A DNA stretch of 64,000 bases, taken from assembly GCA_900472485.1 (NCBI GenBank), contig UCII01000005.1:1-64000 (forward strand), given 5' to 3'. Origin of the DNA: Hyphomicrobiales bacterium. GTDB taxonomy: Bacteria > Pseudomonadota > Alphaproteobacteria > Rhizobiales > Rhizobiaceae. Position 1 is the first letter of the stretch, and the number at the start of each line of letters is the position of its first letter. Below the pieces are notes generated by a model, which worked only from the letters and a program-made list of their open reading frames with translations, did no database searches and had not been told where the DNA came from. Below, one piece after another: positions 53,047 through 62,210 of the stretch. A program made the position numbers and the translations under genes.

Positions 53047-54135
53047 TCAATAGGGAAAGCTCGCCGGACCGGTTCGGTGAGCTTTTTCCGTTGCCAGCTC
53101 GTCTGGCCAGACGGGCGAGCTGATGCTTTGCAGCAGTTCCGGTTCCACACCGTCGATACGGGCGATGACCGCCTTGGCGAGTTCCCGGCCGGCGTGGCGG
53201 AAATCCTCCGATACCGTGATGATCTCGGGCCTGATCCAGCTGAGGACGTCAGTCGATTGCTTGGCGACCATGTCGATATCGCGACCCAGGCGGAAGCCGG
53301 CTGCCTCGATGCCGGCATTGACGGCAATCGCGCCGCCGCTGCTGGAGCAAACGATCCCGTCAGGCGCATGCGGCGAGCGCATCAGAGCCTCGACCGTGTC
53401 CTTGATATCGGCAAGAGCGTTGTCGGTGGTGATCCTGAGCGGGATTTCCTCGGCACCATATTGGTGCAAGCCGGTTTGGAAACCGATGCGGGTGTGCGAA
53501 TAATAGGTCAGCTTGCTGGAGGGCTGCAGCAACGCCAGGCGGCGCCGACCTCTTGCGACCAGTTCCCGCACGGCCTCATGCGCGAAGGCCTCGTTGTCGA
53601 AGTCATGGAAGGGGTGGATGATGCCCATATCCGTCCGCCCATGCGTTGAGAAAGGCATGCCGCGTTCATGCATGAGCTCGACGCGCGGATCATCCGGCTC
53701 CGTACGCGATATGATGACACCGTCGGCAGAGCCGGTGTCGAGAATGTAGCGCACCGGCACCAATGGATCCTTGCTGTGCGAATGCGGCGTGATGACCAGA
53801 TGATATTGCGTGCCGGCGAGAACTTCCGAAATGCCGAAGACGATGTGGCTGGTGAAGCCCATGATTTCTTCATCGATGCTCAGCACCAGGGCAATCACAT
53901 TGGTCTTGCCGGTTCTCAGGCGCACGCCCGCGCGGTTCGGTTGATAACCCAATTGTCGGGCGACCATGCGCACCCGTTCCTTGGTCTCGGCGCCGATATC
54001 GGGGGCATCCTTCAATGCGCGGGAAACGGTGGTGATCCCTAATCCCGTCATGAAGGCGATTGTTTTCAATGTCGGCCGTTCGGGAGCGGATGGCGCTCCG
54101 CTCCCTGACATTTTCTTATTATCCATTTCGCTCAC
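53047..54135 (-). CDS. LacI-family transcriptional repressor of the mannoside operon
   Basis: 362 residues from a GTG at 54135 with GGGAGG 5 nt upstream; an ATG three codons in is an alternative. LacI helix-turn-helix at about 20-45 ([20 protein letters not shown]) with the hinge [17 protein letters not shown]. The effector domain is a periplasmic-binding-protein fold with [51 protein letters not shown] and [20 protein letters not shown]. It is divergent from the sugar importer across 450 bp that contain an 18-bp palindrome with central CG, so it is most likely its repressor, induced by a mannoside-derived sugar. Confidence 0.93.
   Translation of the reverse strand: MSEMDNKKMSGSGAPSAPERPTLKTIAFMTGLGITTVSRALKDAPDIGAETKERVRMVARQLGYQPNRAGVRLRTGKTNVIALVLSIDEEIMGFTSHIVFGISEVLAGTQYHLVITPHSHSKDPLVPVRYILDTGSADGVIISRTEPDDPRVELMHERGMPFSTHGRTDMGIIHPFHDFDNEAFAHEAVRELVARGRRRLALLQPSSKLTYYSHTRIGFQTGLHQYGAEEIPLRITTDNALADIKDTVEALMRSPHAPDGIVCSSSGGAIAVNAGIEAAGFRLGRDIDMVAKQSTDVLSWIRPEIITVSEDFRHAGRELAKAVIARIDGVEPELLQSISSPVWPDELATEKAHRTGPASFPY
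53056..53087 (+). terminator. gnd terminator embedded in the lacI-type gene
   Basis: AAAGCTCGCCGGACC pairs with GGTTCGGTGAGCTTT (two G-T pairs) and is followed by TT; 26 nt after the gnd stop. On the other strand the same bases encode the last ten or so residues of the LacI-type repressor. Confidence 0.7.
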
Positions 54136-54586
54136 GCTTGCCTCCCGGCCGCCTCCCGCAGCCAATCCGCTTATATTGCCCATATGCCCGCCGCAAGCAT
54201 AGACGCCATGCGGTTTCGCCAATGCAACGAGAAAAACTGTAACGATACAGTTGAAAAGTCGAGCCTTATTTTGACGATGATTTTCATGTCCATTCCCTTG
54301 GTTGTATTCGCGATCCCTGTCTCGAAAATTGAGCGGGCCAAGATCATGTGGGATGGCTGGATGAGCGTGACCTTATAATAAAGAATTTTATATCAAATAC
54401 TTATAAGTCTATTCCAGGTTTTCTGAAGACCGATGTCGCGATGGAATGAAGTTATCTTCCACAGGCAATATGTAATCAGTGATTGTATATTCGGACAGTC
54501 ATAAAAAATTTGCGGCCAAGCGGTTGCGTGTCGAAAATGATTCGACTACGTTTTTCCGGCAACGTTTCAGTGAGGGAGGAGAACTC
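54136..54586. other. Divergent regulatory region, LacI repressor / sugar importer
   Basis: 450 bp, AT-rich downstream half. Contains the 18-bp LacI operator candidate, ACTTATAAGT at 54399-54408, AATCA-G-TGATT at 54474-54484 and GTCGAA-N5-TTCGAC at 54530-54546, 41 bp before the binding-protein ATG (second operator or leader hairpin). No clear sigma70 pair. Confidence 0.45.
54235..54252. promoter_or_regulatory. LacI-type operator candidate
   Basis: AACTGTAACGATACAGTT: symmetric at 16 of 18 positions with the central CG of LacI/GalR operators. About 100 bp upstream of the repressor start and 335 bp upstream of the binding-protein start. Confidence 0.65.
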
Positions 54587-55825
54587 ATGAATATTCGTTT
54601 GATGGCTGCCGCTTTGCTCGCATCTGTCGCGATTCCCGCTTTCTCAGCAAATGCGACCGATCTTGAGGTAACGCATTGGTGGACATCGGGCGGCGAAGCA
54701 GCTGCCGTGAAGGTTCTGGCTGATCAGTACAACGCGCTTGGCAACAATCACTGGGTCGACGGCGCGATCGCCGGGTCCGGTTCCACGGCAACGCCGCTGA
54801 TCGTCAGCCGCATCCTAGGCGGCAATCCCATGGGCGCAACGCAGCTCAACACGGGCCGCGACGCCGAAGAGCTCGTCAAGGCCGGCCTGATGACCGATCT
54901 GACCGATCTTGCCGAGAAGGAACACTGGAAGGACATCATTCGCCCGGCCAGCCTTCTCAATTCCTGCACCTATGAAGGCCGCATCTATTGCGTGCCGCTC
55001 AACATCCATTCCTGGCAGTGGATGTGGGTCAACCGTCACGTCTTCGAAGACAATGGCATGAAAGTCCCGGCCAACTGGGATGAATTCGTGGCCGATGCGC
55101 CGAAGCTGCGCGAGAAGGGCATTACCCCGCTTGCGACCGGCGCTCCGTGGCAGGTCGACGGCATCCGCAACGTCATGCAGATCGGCATCGGCGGCAAGGA
55201 AACCTATCTGGCGATCTATCAGAAGAAAGACGCAGACGCTGTGAAGAGCCCCGAAAACCGCAAGGTCTGGGACGCTTTCTCGCAGGCTCGCGATCTGGTC
55301 GATGAGAGTTATTCCGGCCGCGACTGGAACGTCGCCACCAATATGGTCATCACAGGCAAGGCTGCCGCGCAGATCATGGGCGACTGGGCGCAGGGCGAGT
55401 TTGGCGTTGCCAAGCAGGTTGCCGGCAAGGACTATGATTGCCTTCCGGGCCTCGGCTTCCATGGTCTGCTCGATACCGGCGGCGATAGCTTCTACTTCCC
55501 GAAGAACAGCAATCCCGACATCACCAAGGCGCAGCTCGAACTTGCGAGCATGCTGGTTTCCAAGGAAACCCAGGTCAAGTTCAACCTCGCCAAGGGGTCG
55601 CTGCCGGTGCGTGGCGATATCGATCTGAGCGCGGCCAGCAGCTGCATGAAGAAGGGTCTGGAAATCCTGAAGAATCCGGACAACGTGGTGCCGGGCGTCA
55701 CCCAGCTGATCGACCCGGATACGCGTGGACAGATGACCGATCTCGGACTGCAATTCTTCTCGTCGAAGATGACCGTGGATGAGGCGATCGAAAAGCAGGC
55801 CGCCATCTTCAAGCAGGCGCAGTAA
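54587..55825 (+). CDS. Sugar ABC transporter periplasmic binding protein
   Basis: 412 residues from the ATG at 54587 with GAGGGAGGAG upstream. Signal peptide about 1-23 (MAAALLASVAIPAFSANA). SBP family 1 pattern: LEVTHWWTSGGEAAAVKVL at the mature N-terminus, then MGATQLNTGRDAEELVKAGL, VPLNIHSWQWMWVNRHVFED and AQIMGDWAQGEF. Related proteins bind oligosaccharides (alpha-glucoside, mannobiose, trehalose-type). Here the operon partner beta-mannosidase suggests a beta-mannoside ligand. An 11-bp intercistronic hairpin follows. Confidence 0.93.
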   Translation: MNIRLMAAALLASVAIPAFSANATDLEVTHWWTSGGEAAAVKVLADQYNALGNNHWVDGAIAGSGSTATPLIVSRILGGNPMGATQLNTGRDAEELVKAGLMTDLTDLAEKEHWKDIIRPASLLNSCTYEGRIYCVPLNIHSWQWMWVNRHVFEDNGMKVPANWDEFVADAPKLREKGITPLATGAPWQVDGIRNVMQIGIGGKETYLAIYQKKDADAVKSPENRKVWDAFSQARDLVDESYSGRDWNVATNMVITGKAAAQIMGDWAQGEFGVAKQVAGKDYDCLPGLGFHGLLDTGGDSFYFPKNSNPDITKAQLELASMLVSKETQVKFNLAKGSLPVRGDIDLSAASSCMKKGLEILKNPDNVVPGVTQLIDPDTRGQMTDLGLQFFSSKMTVDEAIEKQAAIFKQAQ

Positions 55826-55863
55826 GCAAGACGACCATCTATCAATCGCGATGGCCGGCATCG

Positions 55864-55889
55864 GGACAGGCGAGGGATCTCGCCTGTCC
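55864..55889 (+). promoter_or_regulatory. Intercistronic stem-loop between binding protein and permease genes
   Basis: Perfect 11-bp stem GGACAGGCGAG with a GGAT loop, 38 bp after the binding-protein stop, without a T-run: probably protects the upstream mRNA or attenuates, as in malE-malF. Confidence 0.6.
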
Positions 55890-55915
55890 TGTGCAGGTCA
55901 CCAACGGAGGTATCG

Positions 55916-56806
55916 ATGGCTAACGCTGTCCGGCCACTGGGTCTGTTCCGCAACCTCAATGCGAAGATCGCCGCCATTCCGATGGTGCTGACGGTGATCG
56001 TCGTCTTCGTCGGTTGCACGCTCTGGACCGTCATCTATTCGTTCACGGATTCAAGGCTGCTGCCGAGCTCCAATTTTGTCGGTCTGGCGCAGTATCAGCG
56101 CCTGTGGGGCACTGATCGCTGGAACATCTCGATCGGCAATCTTGCGACATATGGCATTCTCAGCCTGGTTTTCGCTTTCGTCGTCGGCTTCTTTCTGGCC
56201 GTGCTGATGGACCAGAAAATCCGCTTCGAGAATACGTTCCGAACCATTTTCCTTTATCCCTTCGCTCTGTCCTTTATCGTGACCGGTCTCGTCTGGCAGT
56301 GGATCCTCGATCCTGCGCTCGGGCTGCCGAAGCTGATGCAGGATATGGGCTTTACGTGGTTTAATTTCGCGCTGCTCGGCAATCAGAAGACCGTGCTTTA
56401 TGCGCTCGTCATTGCCGGCCTCTGGCAGGGCACCGGCCTCGTCATGGTGCTGATGCTGGCAGGCCTGAGGGGGATTGACGGCGAGATCTGGAAGGCGTCG
56501 CGTGTTGACGGCATTCCAGCCTGGCGGACCTATATCTTCGTCGTCATTCCGATGATGCGCGGTGTCTTCGTCACCACGCTCGTCATCGTCGCTTCGGGCA
56601 TCGTGCGCGTCTACGATCTCGTTGTCGCCATGACATCAGGCGGGCCGGGCTTCGCGTCCGAAATGCCGGCCAAATATGTCTATGACTTCATGTTCCAGCG
56701 CTCCAATCTCGGTCAGGCGCTTTCCGCCTCCACCGTCATGCTGGTGACCGTGTTCATCTTCGTCGTGCCGTGGGCTCTCATCGAGTTCCGCCAGAAACGC
56801 CGGTAA
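55916..56806 (+). CDS. Sugar ABC transporter permease (MalF/UgpA type)
   Basis: 296 residues, six membrane helices (first at about 20-44). The EAA loop GEIWKASRVDGIPAWRTYIFVVIPMM near 185-210 docks the ATPase. Typical RPLG-type start and the C-terminal VMLVTVFIFVVPWALIEF helix. Pairs with the next permease; GGAGG precedes the ATG. Confidence 0.93.
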   Translation: MANAVRPLGLFRNLNAKIAAIPMVLTVIVVFVGCTLWTVIYSFTDSRLLPSSNFVGLAQYQRLWGTDRWNISIGNLATYGILSLVFAFVVGFFLAVLMDQKIRFENTFRTIFLYPFALSFIVTGLVWQWILDPALGLPKLMQDMGFTWFNFALLGNQKTVLYALVIAGLWQGTGLVMVLMLAGLRGIDGEIWKASRVDGIPAWRTYIFVVIPMMRGVFVTTLVIVASGIVRVYDLVVAMTSGGPGFASEMPAKYVYDFMFQRSNLGQALSASTVMLVTVFIFVVPWALIEFRQKRR

Positions 56807-56817
56807 GGGAGGAAACC

Positions 56818-57714
56818 ATGGCACTTGCCGCTACCATCGAACCTTCGGGCACCAAGCCCAGGCGCCGCTTTGCCCCGCGCACGATCATGCTCTATGGCAT
56901 TCTCGGGCTGGCCGCGCTCTACTATCTCCTGCCGCTCTATGTGATGGTCGTCACTTCGCTCAAGGGCATGCCGGAAATTCGCATGGGCAATATCTTTGCT
57001 CCGCCCATGGAGATCACCTTCGAGCCCTGGGTGAAAGCCTGGTCGCAAGCCTGCACCGGCCTTTACTGCCACGGCATCCAGGTCGGCTTCTGGAATTCGG
57101 TGAAGATCCTCGTTCCGAGCGTCATCGTCTCGATCGCCATTGCGTCGGTTAACGGCTATGCGCTCGCCAACTGGCGCTTCAAGGGATCGGAAATCTTCTT
57201 CACGATCCTGCTGTTCGGCGCCTTCATTCCCTATCAGGTCATGCTCTATCCGCTCGTCATGGTGCTACGCGAGCTTGGGCTGTTCTCGACGCTCGGCGGC
57301 ATCGTCCTCGTGCACACGATCTTCGGCATGCCGATCAACACGCTGTTGTTCCGCAACTACTTCGCCTCGCTTCCGCCTGAACTCTTCAAGGCAGCGCGCG
57401 TCGATGGCGCGGGCTTCTGGCAGATCTTCCTGCGCATCATGCTGCCCATGTCGCTGCCGATCTTCGTCGTCGGCATGATCATCCAGATCACCGGCATCTG
57501 GAACGACTTCCTGTTCGGCGTCATTTTCGCCGGCACGCAGAACTATCCAATGACCGTGCAGCTGAACAACGTCGTCAACGCCGTGCAGGGTGTCAAGGAA
57601 TACAACGTCAACATGGCCGCAACGCTGCTGACCGGCGCGGTGCCGCTTATCGTCTATTTCGTGTCCGGGCGGCTCTTCGTCCGCGGCATCGCCGCCGGTG
57701 CAGTGAAGGGGTGA
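56818..57714 (+). CDS. Sugar ABC transporter permease (MalG/UgpE type)
   Basis: 298 residues from the ATG at 56818 with GGGAGG upstream. Six membrane helices; EAA loop PPELFKAARVDGAGFWQIFLRIMLPM near 180-205. The segment GIQVGFWNSVKILVPSVIVS and the C-terminal VNMAATLLTGAVPLIVYFV fit the CUT1 family. The stop is 3 bp before the ATPase ATG. Confidence 0.93.
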   Translation: MALAATIEPSGTKPRRRFAPRTIMLYGILGLAALYYLLPLYVMVVTSLKGMPEIRMGNIFAPPMEITFEPWVKAWSQACTGLYCHGIQVGFWNSVKILVPSVIVSIAIASVNGYALANWRFKGSEIFFTILLFGAFIPYQVMLYPLVMVLRELGLFSTLGGIVLVHTIFGMPINTLLFRNYFASLPPELFKAARVDGAGFWQIFLRIMLPMSLPIFVVGMIIQITGIWNDFLFGVIFAGTQNYPMTVQLNNVVNAVQGVKEYNVNMAATLLTGAVPLIVYFVSGRLFVRGIAAGAVKG

Positions 57715-57717
57715 TCC

Positions 57718-58809
57718 ATGAACAGTAGCGTTTCCATCAAAGACCTTTCGCTGAATTTCGGTGCGGTCAACGTTCTGAAAAATCTCAATCTCGAGATCAA
57801 CGACGGCGAATTCCTGGTGCTTCTCGGCTCGTCGGGCTGCGGTAAGTCGACCTTGCTGAACTGCATTGCCGGCCTGCTCGATATCAGCGAGGGACAGATC
57901 TTCATCAAGGGCAAGAACGTCACCTGGGAAGAGCCCAAGGATCGCGGCATTGGGATGGTGTTCCAGTCCTATGCGCTCTATCCGCAGATGTCGGTCGAGA
58001 AGAACCTTTCCTTCGGCCTGCGCGTCGCCAAGGTGCCGCAGGACGAGATCAACAAGCGCATTGCTCGGGCCGCCGAGATCCTGCAGATCGAACCGCTCCT
58101 TAAGCGCAAGCCGGCCGAGCTTTCCGGCGGCCAGCGTCAGCGCGTCGCGATCGGCCGTGCCCTGGTGCGCGACGTCGATGTCTTCCTCTTCGACGAGCCG
58201 CTGTCGAACCTCGATGCCAAGCTGCGCTCGGAGCTGCGTGTGGAAATCAAGCGGCTGCACCAGTCGCTGAAGAACACGATGATCTACGTCACCCACGACC
58301 AGATCGAGGCGCTGACGCTTGCCGACCGCATCGCGATCATGAAGAACGGCGTCATCATGCAGCTCGATGATCCCACGACGATCTATAACGCGCCGCGCAA
58401 TCTCTTCGTCGCCGGTTTCATCGGTTCGCCATCGATGAACTTCCTCAAGGGCGAGCTGGTCAACCGTGAGGGCAAGGTCGTATTCGCGACCAATGACGTG
58501 CTGTTTTCGCTCGATGGCTACAAGGCAGGCGAGGCGTTGCAGGCCGGCCGCAAGGTCGTGCTCGGCGTTCGTCCCGAGCACATCAAGGTCAATGAAGCGA
58601 CCGCCCCCGGCGCGGAGGTTCACGATGCCACGGTGGATATCGAGGAGCCGATGGGTGCCGATAATCTGCTGTGGCTGAAGCATGCCGGCCATACGATGTC
58701 GGTTCGCGTCAACGGTGCCCGGCGCTTTGGCCCCGGTTCAGCCGTAAAGCTTAGCTTTGATATGTCTCTCGCATCGCTCTTTGATGCGCAGACAGAACTC
58801 AGAATATGA
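57718..58809 (+). CDS. Sugar ABC transporter ATPase (UgpC/MalK family)
   Basis: 363 residues. Walker A GSSGCGKSTLLNCIAGL near 38-54, Q-loop MVFQSYALYPQMSVEKNL, signature ELSGGQRQRVAIGRALVR, Walker B DVFLFDEPLSNLD and switch TYVTHDQIEALTLADRI-type histidine. The C-terminal regulatory/OB domain (about 240-363) has VLGVRPEHIKVNE and SVRVNGARRFGPGS. It energises the importer. A hairpin with TTCTTT follows the stop. Confidence 0.95.
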   Translation: MNSSVSIKDLSLNFGAVNVLKNLNLEINDGEFLVLLGSSGCGKSTLLNCIAGLLDISEGQIFIKGKNVTWEEPKDRGIGMVFQSYALYPQMSVEKNLSFGLRVAKVPQDEINKRIARAAEILQIEPLLKRKPAELSGGQRQRVAIGRALVRDVDVFLFDEPLSNLDAKLRSELRVEIKRLHQSLKNTMIYVTHDQIEALTLADRIAIMKNGVIMQLDDPTTIYNAPRNLFVAGFIGSPSMNFLKGELVNREGKVVFATNDVLFSLDGYKAGEALQAGRKVVLGVRPEHIKVNEATAPGAEVHDATVDIEEPMGADNLLWLKHAGHTMSVRVNGARRFGPGSAVKLSFDMSLASLFDAQTELRI

Positions 58810-58819
58810 TCCCATGCCC

Positions 58820-58846
58820 GGAGGCGGTCCGACCGCCTCCTTCTTT
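58820..58846 (+). terminator. Terminator-like hairpin before the beta-mannosidase gene
   Basis: GGAGGCGGT, loop CCG, ACCGCCTCC, then TTCTTT. As the downstream gene continues the locus it is probably partly read through. Confidence 0.6.
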
Positions 58847-58867
58847 GCAGCGGTCCGGGGAGGTCCG

Positions 58868-61333
58868 ATGTCGTCTTCGATCAATGATAATCTTGCCATC
58901 GATCTCGTCGGTTCGTGGAGGCTGACCTCTCCCGACAGCGATCATTCGCTCTCCATGTCGCTGCCCGGCGATATTCATTCCGCGCTACATGCCGAAGGGC
59001 TTATTCCCGATCCCTATTTCGCGCGCAACGAAGAAGTCGTGCAATGGGTCGCCCGGCAGGATTGGGAGCTGACGCGCAGCTTCACGCTCGATGATATCGG
59101 CGGCGACTGGTATCTCGATATCGACTATCTCGACACCGTCGCCAGCGTCTATGTCAACGATATGCTCGTGCTGGAGGCCAACAACTGCTTCCAGCGCTAT
59201 CGCCCTGATGTCTCGAAAGCACTGAAAACGGGCGAAAATACCATTCGCATCGTCCTGCATTCGAGCATTTCGGCTGGCGCTGCCCTTCAGGCGAAACAGC
59301 CTTTCTACATTCCCTACAGCACCGGAAATTCACCGATCCCGAACGGCAACATGCTGCGCAAGCCGCAATGCCATTTCGGCTGGGACTGGAACATCGCGAT
59401 CGCGCCCCTCGGTCTCTACGGCACCATCGCGCTGAAGAAGCTCGAGATCGCCCGTATCGAGAATGTCGTCACGCAACAGATCCACAATGACGACGGCTCG
59501 GTCGACCTCAAGGTAACGGTGGCGCTATTTGCCAAGGGAACGGGGATCGCGCAGCTCTATTTCTCGCTTGACGACGAGCGTGTGCGCCTCGATGTCGGCG
59601 TCAATACCGGTGAGACATCGATCACCCACTTCTTCCATATCGACAAGCCCCGGCTCTGGTGGCCGGCCGGCAATGGCGAGCAGGCGCTCTATGCGCTTTC
59701 GGTGGAGACCAATTTCGAAACCGTCACCCGACAGATCGGCCTGCGCACGGTCGAGCTGATCACCACAGAGGATGAAGCTGGCAGCCGTTTTGCCTTGAAG
59801 GTCAATGGCCGCGAAATCTTTGCCCGTGGCGCGAACTGGATTCCTGCCGACGCGCTGTTTTCACGCTCCAACCCGGCGGCGACCGAGGACCTGCTGCAAT
59901 CGGCGGCCGATGCCAATATGAATGCGATCCGCGTCTGGGGCGGCGGTTTCTACGAGCATGACTGGTTTTACGACACTTGCGACCGCTTGGGGCTGATGGT
60001 GTGGCAGGACTTCATGTTCGCCTGCAACCTCTATCCGTCGACGGGTGATTTCCTCGAGAATGTCGAGGAGGAGGTCGGCTATCAGGTTCGCCGGCTTGCG
60101 ACGCATCCTTCCATCGTTCTCTGGTGCGGTGACAATGAACTGGTGGGCGCGCTCACCTGGTTCGAGGAGTCCCGTAAAGATCGCGACCGCTATCTCGTCT
60201 CCTACGATCGCCTGAACAGGACGATCGAGACGGCTATGAAGAAGGCGCTACCGGATGCGATCTGGTGGCCGTCGAGCCCGGCTTCGGGCTATCTCAATTT
60301 CGGTGACGCGTGGCATGCCGATGGTTCCGGCGACATGCATTACTGGTCGGTCTGGCACGAGAACAAGTCCTTCGACAATTACCGTTCCGTGCGACCGCGC
60401 TTCTGCTCGGAATTCGGTTTCCAGTCCTACACCTCGCTGCCTGTTATCAAGACCTATGCCGAGGCGAAGGATATGAACATCGCTTCTCCGGTCATGGAGC
60501 TGCACCAGAAGAATGCCGGCGGCAACGAGCGCATTGCCGGCACGATGTTCCGCTATTTTCGTTTCCCGAAGGATTTCCCAAATTTCGTCTATCTGAGCCA
60601 GGTCCAGCAGGGTCTCGCGATCAAGACGGCCGTTGAATATTGGAGGTCGTTGAAGCCGCATTGCATGGGCACGATCTACTGGCAGCTCAACGACACCTGG
60701 CCTGTCGCCTCGTGGTCCAGTCTCGATTACGGCGGCCGGTGGAAGGTGATGCACTATCTGGTGCGGCGCTTCTTCCAGCCGGTATCGGTCGCCGCAATTC
60801 CCTCCGGAGACAACAAGACGATCCGCTTCTCCCTGGTCAACGATACGAACGCCGATGTCACGGCCGATATCTCCGTCTCGCTGTTGAAGCTTAATGGCGA
60901 GCGCGTGCCGCTGACGGCGGCGCATGCCGTGTGCACGCCGGATGCCGCCGTCACGGCGTTGTCGATCGATGCGGATCAGGTTCCCACCGATTGCCTGCTG
61001 GCGTGGCGCTTCACCGCATCGAACGGCATGGGTGGCGAGGGGCACTATGTCCACGGCACCTATAAGGCGCTCGAGCTTCAGCCCGCCGGCCTGACGGTGC
61101 TGCGGGAGGAGAAAGAGGAAAACGGGACGGTGGAACTCACCGTCACCGCAAAGGGACTTGCGTTGTTCGTGATGATCGAGAGCGAGGTCGAGGGGCGTTA
61201 TTCCGACAACGCCTTCGATCTTGCCGCCGGCGAAAACCGCCGCATCGTCTTCACGCCGGCCAAGCCCATTGCGGGCGGCGTTCCTGCCTTCCGCATCTAC
61301 GATTTGCAATCCAGCCAGTCGGTGGCCAGCTAG
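58868..61333 (+). CDS. Beta-mannosidase (glycoside hydrolase family 2)
   Basis: 821 residues from the ATG at 58868 with GGGGAGG upstream; an ATG at 58814 is possible but would overlap the terminator hairpin. Domain order is GH2: jelly-roll sugar-binding N-terminus (about 10-190, WVARQDWELTRSF, CHFGWDWNIAIAPLG), an immunoglobulin-like domain, the TIM barrel (about 290-620) and C-terminal Ig-like domains. The catalytic acid/base is Glu424 in WCGDNELVGA, the nucleophile Glu515 in CSEFGFQSY, and RLWWPAGNGEQALY, FARGANWIPADALF and RVWGGGFYEHDWFYD are the beta-mannosidase hallmarks. No signal peptide, so it acts on imported beta-mannosides in the cytoplasm. Confidence 0.95.
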   Translation: MSSSINDNLAIDLVGSWRLTSPDSDHSLSMSLPGDIHSALHAEGLIPDPYFARNEEVVQWVARQDWELTRSFTLDDIGGDWYLDIDYLDTVASVYVNDMLVLEANNCFQRYRPDVSKALKTGENTIRIVLHSSISAGAALQAKQPFYIPYSTGNSPIPNGNMLRKPQCHFGWDWNIAIAPLGLYGTIALKKLEIARIENVVTQQIHNDDGSVDLKVTVALFAKGTGIAQLYFSLDDERVRLDVGVNTGETSITHFFHIDKPRLWWPAGNGEQALYALSVETNFETVTRQIGLRTVELITTEDEAGSRFALKVNGREIFARGANWIPADALFSRSNPAATEDLLQSAADANMNAIRVWGGGFYEHDWFYDTCDRLGLMVWQDFMFACNLYPSTGDFLENVEEEVGYQVRRLATHPSIVLWCGDNELVGALTWFEESRKDRDRYLVSYDRLNRTIETAMKKALPDAIWWPSSPASGYLNFGDAWHADGSGDMHYWSVWHENKSFDNYRSVRPRFCSEFGFQSYTSLPVIKTYAEAKDMNIASPVMELHQKNAGGNERIAGTMFRYFRFPKDFPNFVYLSQVQQGLAIKTAVEYWRSLKPHCMGTIYWQLNDTWPVASWSSLDYGGRWKVMHYLVRRFFQPVSVAAIPSGDNKTIRFSLVNDTNADVTADISVSLLKLNGERVPLTAAHAVCTPDAAVTALSIDADQVPTDCLLAWRFTASNGMGGEGHYVHGTYKALELQPAGLTVLREEKEENGTVELTVTAKGLALFVMIESEVEGRYSDNAFDLAAGENRRIVFTPAKPIAGGVPAFRIYDLQSSQSVAS

Positions 61334-61365
61334 CCGGTGGCCAGCAACCGACGGATTGAGCTATC

Positions 61366-61386
61366 GCGCCGCAGTGGCGGCGCTTT
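61366..61386 (+). terminator. Intercistronic hairpin after beta-mannosidase
   Basis: GCGCCGC, loop AGTG, GCGGCGC, then TTT: weak terminator or attenuator before the isomerase gene. Confidence 0.45.
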
Positions 61387-61437
61387 CGGGGCCACAAGCC
61401 CAAGACAGACGGCCCGGAGGCCATTGGAGGACTATCG

Positions 61438-62199
61438 ATGACGAAACTTGGATTTCAGCTTTATAGCGCCCGCAATTTCCAGCCCTATTCGGAGATCTTC
61501 GTCAAGCTCGGCAAGGCTGGCTACGCCGAAGTCGAGGGTTTTGGCGGCATCTATGCCGATCTCGACGAGACCGGCCTCAAGAACCTGCGCGCCGAACTCG
61601 ACAAGAACGGCCTGCGGATGGCGAGCGGTCATTTCAGCCCGGATTTCCTTGACGGGGAAGTGCAGAAGTCGCTGACCATCGCCAAGACCCTCGGCATGGA
61701 TTCGATCTATGCGCCCCATATCGGCGCCGATCAGCGCCCGAAGGATGCCGCCGGCTGGCTCGCCTTCGGCAAGCGCCTGCATGAAATGAGCAAGCCCTAT
61801 AAGGATGCAGGCTTCGAATTCGGCTGGCACAACCACGATTTCGAATTCGTCAAGCAGGCTGACGGCTCGCTGCCGATCGAACAGATCTTCGAAGGCGCTC
61901 CGGATATTTCCTGGGAAGCCGATATCGCCTGGGTCATCCGCGGCGGCGGCGATCCCTTTGCCTGGATCGAAAAGCTCGGCCCGCGCATCACTGCCGTTCA
62001 CGTCAAGGATATTGCGCCGGCTGGCGAGAACAAGAATGAAGACGGCTGGGCCGATGTCGGTCACGGCACCGTTCCATGGGCAAAGTTGCTCAAGGCGCTC
62101 GCCGGCACAAAGGCCAAGCACTTCGTCGTCGAACATGACAATCCGAGCGATGTCGATCGCCTGATCACGCGCTCCATCGCATCCTTCAAGAGCTTTTGA
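61438..62199 (+). CDS. Sugar phosphate isomerase/epimerase (xylose isomerase-like TIM barrel)
   Basis: 253 residues with GGAGG before the ATG. AP-endonuclease-2/xylose-isomerase-like TIM barrel: LGFQLYSARNF at the start, MASGHFSPDFLDG, GWHNHDFEFVK with a metal-binding His/Glu region, WEADIAWVIRGG and VVEHDNPSDVDRL at the end. Members isomerise or epimerise free or phosphorylated sugars and some act on 3-keto sugars. It precedes the Gfo/Idh oxidoreductase by 11 nt, an arrangement seen in several sugar-oxidation gene sets. Exact reaction not assignable. Confidence 0.88.
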   Translation: MTKLGFQLYSARNFQPYSEIFVKLGKAGYAEVEGFGGIYADLDETGLKNLRAELDKNGLRMASGHFSPDFLDGEVQKSLTIAKTLGMDSIYAPHIGADQRPKDAAGWLAFGKRLHEMSKPYKDAGFEFGWHNHDFEFVKQADGSLPIEQIFEGAPDISWEADIAWVIRGGGDPFAWIEKLGPRITAVHVKDIAPAGENKNEDGWADVGHGTVPWAKLLKALAGTKAKHFVVEHDNPSDVDRLITRSIASFKSF

Positions 62200-62210
62200 G
62201 GCACTTCCAC

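Noticed and set aside
54184..54378. 64-residue open frame with a hydrophobic segment in the repressor-importer gap
   Set aside because: No ribosome site, spans the operator, no recognisable family; could be a tiny membrane protein but unsupported.
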